Part shown: piece by piece, positions 1-10,200 of the stretch
How positions within the stretch are numbered: position 1 is the first letter of the stretch
Layout: each line of letters opens with the position of its first letter
Assembly (NCBI RefSeq): GCF_024171645.1
Contig: NZ_JALKAC010000001.1
Span: forward strand, 372,001-436,000
Direction of reading: 5' to 3'
DNA: 64,000 nt
From: Flavobacterium sp. HSC-32F16
GTDB taxonomy: Bacteria > Bacteroidota > Bacteroidia > Flavobacteriales > Flavobacteriaceae
The notes under the pieces: model-generated
Seen by the model: only the letters and a program-made list of their open reading frames with translations
Databases searched by the model: none
Told to the model about the DNA's origin: nothing
Program-made: the position numbers and the translations under genes

Positions 1-893
1 AACAAGTGCCAATCGCAGGAAAAAGTCTTGTATATAGTTTTGATAATGCCAAAGCTCCTGAAACACATACTACTCAATACTATGAAATTATTGCCAACAG
101 AGGTATTTATAAAGATGGCTGGTTAGCTAATACAACTCCGCGTAATTTACCTTGGCAGGGACATCCTATTCCGTCAGAAGATCCGATGAAAGATTATAAA
201 TGGGAATTATACGATCTTAAAAAGGATTTTAGCCAGACTGATAATGTTGCCGGAAAAAATCCGGAAAAACTAAAAGAACTGCAAAAAGCCTTTTTAGAAG
301 AAGGAAGAAAATTCAATGTATTTCCATTAGATGACAGGTATATTGATAGAGTAAATCCGGAAAATCGCCCGAATTTAAATAAAGGCAGAACCAGTTATAT
401 ATATCATGAAGGAAACTCCCGAATTACAGAAGGGATGGCACCAAATATGAAAAACACTTCATTTAGTATTACTGCAGATATAGAAGTAAAAGCTGGAGAT
501 GAAGGAATGATAATTACTCAAGGAGGCTATTTTGCTGGGTTAGCATTAATGCTGCAAAAAGGAAAGCCAACTTTTGCTTATGCTTTTTCTCATTATCCTC
601 AATCAAAGTGGACAATACAATCTCCTACCGCATTAACAGCGGGTAAACATAATGTAACTGTTAATTTTGATTATGCTGGCGGAGGTGCTGGTAAAGCTGC
701 AAAAGTTACTTTATTAGTTGACGGAAAAGAAGTTGCAAAAGGTGATATTCCTAAAACGGTGCCAAGCAGATTCTCTGCCGATGAAACGCTGGATGTTGGA
801 GAAGATTTTGGAACTCCAGTAACCAGAGATTATGATGTACCTTTTTTCTTTCAGGGAGAAATTGAAAAAGTAACGGTTAATTTAAAATCATAA
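1..893 (+). CDS. Arylsulfatase, C-terminal part (5' end outside window)
   Basis: The reading frame is open from the window edge (an in-frame Gln codon precedes the first GTG at position 6), so this is the 3' part of a longer gene. The segment with AKAPETHTTQYYE, NRGIYKDGW and KWELYDLKKDFSQ matches the conserved region after the catalytic core of bacterial type I sulfatases, where the protein describes the substrate-facing strand and the closing subdomain. About 150 further residues look like a beta-sandwich C-terminal domain. The formylglycine site (C/S-x-P-x-R) would lie upstream and cannot be checked. Sulfatases of this type hydrolyse sulfate esters of polysaccharides or aryl compounds. Family assignment is firm; substrate is unknown. 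Confidence 0.85.
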   Translation, partial: QVPIAGKSLVYSFDNAKAPETHTTQYYEIIANRGIYKDGWLANTTPRNLPWQGHPIPSEDPMKDYKWELYDLKKDFSQTDNVAGKNPEKLKELQKAFLEEGRKFNVFPLDDRYIDRVNPENRPNLNKGRTSYIYHEGNSRITEGMAPNMKNTSFSITADIEVKAGDEGMIITQGGYFAGLALMLQKGKPTFAYAFSHYPQSKWTIQSPTALTAGKHNVTVNFDYAGGGAGKAAKVTLLVDGKEVAKGDIPKTVPSRFSADETLDVGEDFGTPVTRDYDVPFFFQGEIEKVTVNLKS

Positions 894-1230
894 CTAGTTT
901 TAAATAAAAGAACTATTTAATTATTTATTGAGTCTGCATTAGTTTTTCTTTGATAAATACTATCAAATTACAACTATTGTTATTTAATTTTTTAGATAAT
1001 TTATAAAAAAGATTTTTATTATAAAGGACCTGCTTTTTTGAATCTTCCAGATTTGAAAACAGAAAGCAGGTCTATAATTTTTCTGTTTCGACCTAATTTT
1101 TCAACTATTACCATAGAGGATTAACTATAAAATTCTATGAAAGCACTGTTATTTATCTCTACTTAGGAATTATTTACTAATTAACGTGGTCCTATAAATT
1201 GTTCGTACCCACAAAGCAATCCCGCAGCCT
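894..1230. other. Intergenic region with one long-loop inverted repeat
   Basis: This 337-bp stretch between the sulfatase and the giant adhesin gene has no convincing coding frame. It holds a perfect 10-bp inverted repeat (GACCTGCTTT at 1027-1036, AAAGCAGGTC at 1063-1072) with a 26-base loop, followed by a loose T-rich stretch. It may be a weak terminator for the sulfatase gene or a protein-binding site. The adhesin promoter is presumably in the last 150 bases, but no TAnnTTTG element was found there. Confidence 0.4.
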
Positions 1231-4200
1231 ATGGAACGATCTATACATATTAAGAATCATTTCAAAAAATTATTCTGCACTGTATTTATACTATCTTTTT
1301 ATTCTATAAATACATTTGCACAAAATTGTACTGTAAATGCTGGTGTTCTAAATATTACTATATGCGAAACGGATGCCGTAGTTCTGGAAGGAAATACTCC
1401 ATCTCCTATTGTTGGAAATGTCCTGTGGACACAAATATCAGGCCCTGCAGTAGTTATTAATACCCCAAATAATCCTACAACTACCATTTCTGGTTATACC
1501 GGAGGAAACACATATATCTTTAGATACAGTGCAACCTGTGGCGATGGAATCTCTACTTATCAGGATAAAGTGGTTAATGTTCAACCTATTACTATTGCCA
1601 ATGCAGGAAGTAATATTACAAGCTGCCCAAATAACTCCGGCACCTTAACGATTACAGCAAATGCTCCACAAAATACAGGAGAAACCGCTTACTGGGAAAT
1701 AGTAGGCGCTAATAATGCGGGAGTCGTTATAAATTTTCCAAATCTGCCAACCTCAACAATAACATTACCAGAATCAAACTGTGGCACCACGACACTTCAA
1801 TGGGTTATTGAAGGCCCTGAATATTCCTCTGGACAGCGATGCAGAACAACATCACAAATAACCGTTACCAATTACGGTGGTGTTAAACCAGTTTCGGCCG
1901 GAGCAGATCAAACTTTGAGCAATTGTTACACTACTAAGCAAAGTACAAATCTTAACGGAACTTATGGGGGATGTGGTCTTAACGGACAAAAAGGACAATG
2001 GACATTTGTTAGCGGACCTAATACACCAACTATTGGAAGTTCAAATTCTAACGATACTCAAATTTCTAATCTTGTTCAGGGAACTTATACTTTTAGATGG
2101 ACAGTTACAGGTCCATGCGCATCTGGAAATGATCTTGTAACAATTACAGTTCCTGCAGCAACTCAAGATGTAACTACCTTATCAGGCGGAGATGAAAATA
2201 TATTCTTTTGTGATAATACGATTAATCAAGTCACTTTAACAGCCCAAACTCCATTATACGCAGGTGAAACGGTACAATGGACACAAATTGAAGGAGATAC
2301 TGGCGCCGTGATTGTTTCACCGACAAATCCTACTACTTTGGTTACTACTATCTCAGATTCTGGAGATCCGTATAGATTTAGATATACACTAACCAATAAT
2401 AACACGGGCTGCGTTTTCACTAAAGATTACATTGTTCAGTTTAATAGTTCTGCAAGAACGATTTTAGCTAATAATGGAGAGGATTTGATAGGAAGCTGTA
2501 ATGCCACTGTATTTACAATTCCGCTTACGGTAACAGGAACCGGTTACAATCAATATAGAATTGTGAGCGGCCCCACTGCTTCTCCACTCGGGCCCTTCCC
2601 TACTGCATTAACTAATATTGGAAACTCTCTGACCTTAACTCTTACTACATCCGGCGAATATATTGTTGAATTTATAAGAAAACAAGACGGATCACTTCCT
2701 ATTGCATGCGATTATGGTTTTGATTCCTTGAATATTTTAGTTTCTGGTGAACCAACACCTTCAAATGCAGGTTCAGATGTAAGTCTGCCTTGCGGAGATA
2801 CTTCTACCCTTTTGTCTGGAGTTGCAACAGAAGAAGGAATGCATTTTTGGAGTCAGCTTTCTGGTCCTAACGATTCTGTAATTGTTGATCCATTTTCTGT
2901 AGATACTCAAGTAACCGGATTAGTACCCGGAACTTATGTTTTTGAGTATATTACGAAAGGAGGTGGTGCAAAATGTGGTTTTTCTGTATCTACTGTTAGC
3001 ATATATGTATCAGGAAGTACTCTTGGTGTAACTGATGCTGGGCTAAATCAAATAGTTTGTGCCAATTCACAAGTGCCTCTCACTGCTACTTCTGTCTTAA
3101 ATGGAGAAATTGGCACATGGAGTCAGGTTTCCGGACCAAGTACTATTACATTTTCTAATGTAAATGATCCAAATGCAGTCGCAACAGGTTTTACAACCGC
3201 TTCATCTTCATATGAATTACAATGGACTGTATCTTATCTTCATCCCGGGCCATCGTGCAGCGCGGCTATTTCTGATACCGTAATAATTTCTACCAATAAC
3301 GCTGCTGCTTCATCCAGTTCTGATGCAGGACCGGATGCTTGTTATCCATCCGGAACAAGTTCTTTCAATTTAAGTGGTAACACTCCAGAAGCATTAGAAA
3401 CAGGACTTTGGACTGTAATTCCTTCTACAGGAGTTATAATTGCTGATGCAAGTGATCCGAACACAATGGTAACCGTTCCCGGAAATGGAACGTATCTTTT
3501 TACATGGGCAATTGAAACTGCTGCCAGATTATGTGAGCCTAACAGAAGCTCTGTTTCTGTTACTATTGCCAATACACCTCCCACAGCAAACGCAGGACCA
3601 GATCAGGAAATATGCGGCAATATTATTACTATGGCTGCAACGCCAAGCAGCGGCGGAATTGGAATCTGGACAAGAATTTCCGGCGTTGGAGGTTATACCA
3701 TAAGCGATGAACATGATCCAAACGCTGTGTTTACTTTTGCTTACAGCGGTTTTTATATTTTTAGATGGACTATTAATGCCGATGTCTGCGGTGAAGCATT
3801 TGATGATATTAATTTAACTATCGGAATACCCCCAATTGCTGCTAATGCAGGTCCAGATCAAAATATTTGTAATAGCACTAGTATTACAATGGCTGGAAGT
3901 ACTTACGACAGCTTTTTTGAAAGCGGACAATGGTCTGTACTTACCGGAGCACCTAATCAGCCTAATATTGTAAATCCTTCCAGTCCTAATACTGTAATCA
4001 ATGGACTGGCAGCAGGTACTTATACTTTTAGATGGACGATTACGGCAAAAAGTGTCTTTTTATGTCAGGGAACTTTTGATGATGTACTAGTTGTAGTTGC
4101 ACCAGCCGCCATTGCAGGTACCGATCAAAACTATTGTGATGTAACGAGTATTCAGCTTAAAGGAAATGAAAACTCAACAGGAACCTGGACGCTTGCCAGC

Positions 4201-7200
4201 ACAACAGGAAATAATAACGATGTAGTTATTACACAATCTCCACCAAATAGTTATGTTGCAAATGCAACTGTTGTTCCGGGAAACAGCTATGTTTTTACCT
4301 ACACAACCAGTGCAGTAAATTTTCCTGCCGGAGGTACTTGCTTAGGATCTTCAGATTCTGTAAATATTACTATTTTTAGTGGTGCCAGTATCGATCCAAA
4401 TGCAGGAGCAGATCAAACTTTGTGTATTTCTGATGTTGGAGGAATTGCTGCTATGTCAGGTAATGCTGCACCTGCTGATGTTACTGCTGTTGAATGGCGT
4501 TTTGTGTATCAGCCCACAGGAAGTGTTGCTGCAATTACAAATCCTAATAATCCATTAACTACAGTTACAAATTTAACCGTACCTGGACTTTATATTCTCG
4601 AATGGGTATTTGAAAATAATTCCTGCCGAACATTATCTGACATTGTAAGAATTGAAATGAACGCTGCACCAAGCATTGCCGATGCTGGTCCGGATGATAC
4701 TGCTGCTTGTCAAACCACATATCAAACTGCTGCTGTTCCGCCTGCAATAGGTATAGGAAAGTGGACTTTTGCAAGTCCGGGAGATGATCCCTCTGGAGGT
4801 GCAGTAATAATCAATAATCCTAATAGTCCAACAACCACTCTATCCAATATTACTACTTTAGGAACATATCGCTTAACATGGACAGTTACAAACGGTCCTT
4901 TTACCAGTCCATCATCATGTCGGCCCTCTTCAGATATTGTTGAAATAACATTTAACGACGCTCCGCCATCCATTGCAAATGCAGGAGCGGATCAGGAATT
5001 GTGTGATGTCGATACTGTCACAATGGCCGCTCAGGCAGTTGCCTCCGGTTTAGGTACTTGGACTCAGATTTCAGGACCTAATACAGCTAATATTGCTTCA
5101 CCAAATAATGAAAGTTCTTTAATGCTGGGCTTGGTTCCGGGAACTTATGAATTTCTTTGGACAGTTACCACCTTAAACCTAAATGGATGTATTTCACAGG
5201 ATTCTGTGATTGTTACCATCTATGATCTGCCATCAACAGCAAATGCAGGAACAGACCAAACTATTCCACAGTTTTCACCTGTAAGCATGAATGCCATTAC
5301 ACCAACAGTAGGAACAGGACAATGGACTCAGGTTTCCGGACCTAGTATAGTTGGATTTACTGATGAAACCTCTCCAACAACTGCCATTACAGGTACTGTT
5401 TACGGAACGTATGTTTTGCGATGGACTGTAAGCAACGGAAATTGTGCCGTTTCTTCAGATACTGTAACGCTTACTATTTTATCTGTTGCTGATCTTGAAC
5501 TAACCAAATCGATTAGTCCTGTAACAGGAAACGCAGGCGATATCGTAACTTTCAATATTCAGGTTTTCAATAATAATTCTTTAGGAGGAACAGTTGATGC
5601 AACCGGAGTATCAGTTCGCGACTATATTCCGTCTGGTTACACTATAGTTCCAGGTTCCGCAAATTTTGCAGGACAATATAATCTTGGCGATAATACCATT
5701 ACTTGGAACAATCTGACAGTCCCTGCTGGAAACCGCATAACCTTAACTTTTCAGGCCGTAATTCAATCAACAGGATCGTATCTAAATATAGCAGAAATTA
5801 TTGCATCCAACCAATTCGATCCTGATAGTACACCAAATAATAATATTTTAGCAGAAGATGATCAGGATGACGCAGCGATACTCTTAGATGTTGCCGATTT
5901 ATCTCTTCAAAAAACTGTTTCACCAACCACAGTAAGTATTAATGACAATGTGGTATTTACTATTAGAGTAACTAACAGCGGACCAAATAATGCTTCGGGA
6001 ATTACCGTTTCGGATCATCTCCCTTCCGGATATACCTATGTAAGCGATAATGGAGCAGGAAAATTTAACAATACAACAGGTATTTGGAATGTTGGGAATC
6101 TTAACAACGGAAACTCTCTTACTTTACAAATTACAGCAAAAGTAAGTGTTGCGACAGCTGCCAATTATATAAATAATGCCGAAATACAAACGGCACATCA
6201 AGTTGATCCTGACAGTACTCCGGGAAATGGTATTCCTGAAGATGATATCGCAAATGCAAATGTCACCCTAAAATCAGCTGATTTAGAATTAACAAAATCA
6301 GTTACTCCAACTTCTGCAGCAGCGGGACAACAAGTCGATTTTACTATTAATGTTATAAATAAAGGGCCAGGAAATGTTACAGGAGTCAATGTTCAGGATA
6401 TTATTCCGGTTGGTTATACTTTGATTGCAGGATCTGTTTCAAATGGCGGTTTATATCAGGTAGCGACTGCCTCTATAGATTGGAATAATATAATTTTGGC
6501 AAGTGATGCCAATATAAACTTAACCTTCAGTGCAATTGTAAATCCGCAGGGAAGTTATGTAAACACTGCTCAGATAACAGCAAGTGATTTACCTGATCCA
6601 GACAGTACCCCAAATAATAATGCTGCAACAGAAGACGATCAGGATAATGCCGAAATTACTTTTATCAGCCCGTCTGCCGATTTATCTTTGGTAAAAAATG
6701 TAGTAGCCGGAAATACGGGTCCGGTAATGGGAAGTCAGGTTTCATTTGAACTTGTTATTACCAATAGCGGCCCAAATAATGCATCGGGAGTTCAGGTAAC
6801 CGATTTACTTCCGTCAGGTTTTGAGTTCGTCAACTACAGCTCATCCGCAGGAATTTATAATGATGTTACCGGTTTATGGAATGTAGGTTCGGTAGATGTT
6901 GGCGTTTCTGAGTCTCTTATTATAGATGCCAAAGTACTGCCAACAGGAATTTACAAAAATATTGCACAAGTTACAGCCAGTAATCTTCCCGATACGGATT
7001 CTACTCCAAATAACGACGACGGAGATCAAAGCGAAGATGACGAAGACAATACCCTTATTACGCCTACTCAGCCTATTTCAGATGTATCATTAACAAAATC
7101 AGTAAATAATCCAATCCCTTTAGTGGGTTCACAAGTTATTTTTGAAATTATTGTCACCAATAACGGCCCGCAGGATAATACAGGTGTTCAGGTAACCGAT

Positions 7201-10200
7201 TTACTGCCTTCTGGATATACCTACAACAGTTTTACCGTTTCAACTGGAGCTTTTAATCCGGCAACAGGAGTTTGGACTATAGGAAATTTAGTAAATGGAA
7301 AAATTGAAACCCTGCAGATTATGGCCGCTGTAAATGGTTCTGGAAATTATTTAAACAGCAGCGAAATCACGGGAGCTGGTCTTCCGGATCCAGACTCTGC
7401 TCCAAATAACGGAATTACTACAGAAGATGATTATGCTGAAGTTATTACAATACCAATAACGTTGTCTTCTGATTTATCATTAAGCAAAACGGTAAATAAT
7501 CCAACACCTCTTATAGGTTCTCAGGTTATTTTTGAAGTTGTCGTAACCAATAACGGACCTCAAAATAATACTGGAGTTCAGGTAACGGATATATTGCCAA
7601 GTGGTTATACTTTTGTTGGCTTTACCGTTTCTACGGGAACTTATAATTCAACATCTGGAATTTGGACAGTTGGCAATTTAGCTGACGGAAATTCTGAAAC
7701 ATTGCAAATTGTGGCTTCGGTTAATAATACAGGAGCTTACACCAATACTGCTGAAGTTACTGCCAGTGATCTTTCCGATCCTGATTCAACTCCAAATAAT
7801 GGTATAATCACGGAAGATGATTATGCCGAAGCTTCTACAGTTCCTGTTCTGCTTTCAGCCGATTTATCTTTAACAAAAACTGTAAATAATAGTACGCCGT
7901 TAATTGATTCTCAGGTTACTTTTAGTATCGAAATAAACAATGCAGGCCCGCAGGAAACAAATGGTGTAACAGTAACTGATTTACTGCCTTCCGGATATAC
8001 TTATGTTTCCTACAGTACTACTATTGGAACTTATACTCCAACAACAGGCTTATGGAATGTGGGTACACTTCCTGTTGCGGCTTCACACACTTTACAAATA
8101 AATGCTACTGTAAATGCTGTAGGAAATTATCTGAATACAGCCGAAGTTACAGCAAGCTCAGCTTCAGACCCAGATTCAACACCAAATAATGGAGGAACAA
8201 CTGAAGATGATTATGCAGAAGCTGCAATTACTCCAACCAATCAATCATCGGATTTATCTTTAACTAAAACCGTAAATAGTATCACGCCAATTATAGGTTC
8301 GCAAGTTATTTTTGAAGTCATAGTAACCAATAGTGGACCTCATGATAATACAGGTGTTCAGGTTACTGATTTACTGCCTTCCGGATATACATATAATAAT
8401 TTTACTATTTCTACAGGAACTTATAATCCTGTAACCGGAATTTGGACTGTTGGTAATTTAATTAACGGAAAATCTGAAACGCTTCAAATTACTGCCACAG
8501 TAAATCTTACAGGTAATTATTTAAATACAGCAGAAATTACTGCTGCAGGTTTTCCAGATCCAGATTCAACGCCTGATAACGGAATTACGACGGAAGACGA
8601 TTATGGCTCTGTAGTAACATTACCAATTAATCAGGCGGCAAATTTATCTTTAACAAAAACCGTAAATAATCCAACGCCTTTAGCGGGTTCTTTAGTTACT
8701 TTTGAAATTGCAGCAACCAACAGCGGACCTCAAAATGCTGCAAGTGTCGAAGTGACTGATTTACTTCCTAATGGATATACGTATAATAGTTTTACAGCAA
8801 CAAAAGGAACTTATAACAAAAATACAGGAAAATGGAATATTGGTTCTCTGTTAAACGGTGATTCTCAAACATTACAAATAACAGCAGTTGTAAATGCGGC
8901 AGGCAATTATACCAATATTGCTGAGGTTACTGCAAGCAGTCTGCCAGATCCAAATTCGACACCAAATAACGGAATTCCAACCGAAGACGATTATGCAGAA
9001 GCCACTATTACGCCATCTCAGGCTATAGCCGATTTATCTCTTGGAAAAGCAGTTGTAGGCGGTAATTTAAGTCCAATATTTGGTGCAACTGTTACCTTTG
9101 AAGTCACAGTTAAAAACAATGGTCCGCAAAATGCAACCGGAGTAAAAGTTATCGATTTACTGCCAAGTGGTTACGAATATATAGTTTACAGTTCTACCAG
9201 TGGACAATATTTTAATACAACAGGAATATGGGATGTTGGAACAATTCCAAACGGCGGATCAGAATCACTATTAATATCTGCAAAAGTCAATTTGGCCGGA
9301 AACTATCAAAACGCAGCCGAAGTATATGCTTCAAACGAATTAGATTCAGACAGCACACCAAATAACAATACTTCTGGAGAAGATGACATTTCATCTGTAT
9401 TGCTTTCTCCTGTTCCAGCTGTTGCAGATCTTTCCATAGAGAAAAATGTAATCAACAACAATCTTACGCCAGCCGTTGGTTCGCAGATTTCATTTTCGGT
9501 AACTGTAACGAATTCAGGACCAAGTATTGCTGCGGGCGTAACGATTAGAGATATTCTGCCATCAGGATATGAGTTTATCTTTTTTAATTCCACATCTGGG
9601 GCTTATGATCATACAACTGGATTGTGGTCGCCTGGAGTTATTTTACCAGGCAATAGCCATACTTTGTTAATTAATGTATTTGTAAAAAGCCCAACTGGAA
9701 CTCCTAATGAATACTTAAATAGTGCCGAAATTATAAACTCAAATCAATTTGATCCTGACAGTACCCCAGGAAATGGTATTACAACAGAAGACGATTATGA
9801 CAGCATTTCTGTAACGCCGGTAATTGTAACAGCCGATTTATCTATCAGCAAAACAGCATTAAACCAAGATACCGTACATGATGTTGGTTCTACCGTTATT
9901 TTTACGGTTACCGTTACCAATAATGGCCCGGCAGATGCAAGCGGTGTTATGGTTAAAGATTTACTGCCTGCCGGATTCACTTATTTAACAAGCAGCCCTA
10001 CAAGCGGTCTTTATAATTATGTAACCGGAGTTTGGAATGCAGGCTCTATCACTGCCGGAACAGATCAGTCTTTAGATATTTATACAACAGTAAATCCTCC
10101 GTCTGAAGCTGCAAACCAATACAGCAATACAACTGAAATTATTGCCAGTAATCTTCCTGATCCAGATTCAACGCCAAATAACGGAGTTACAACAGAAGAC

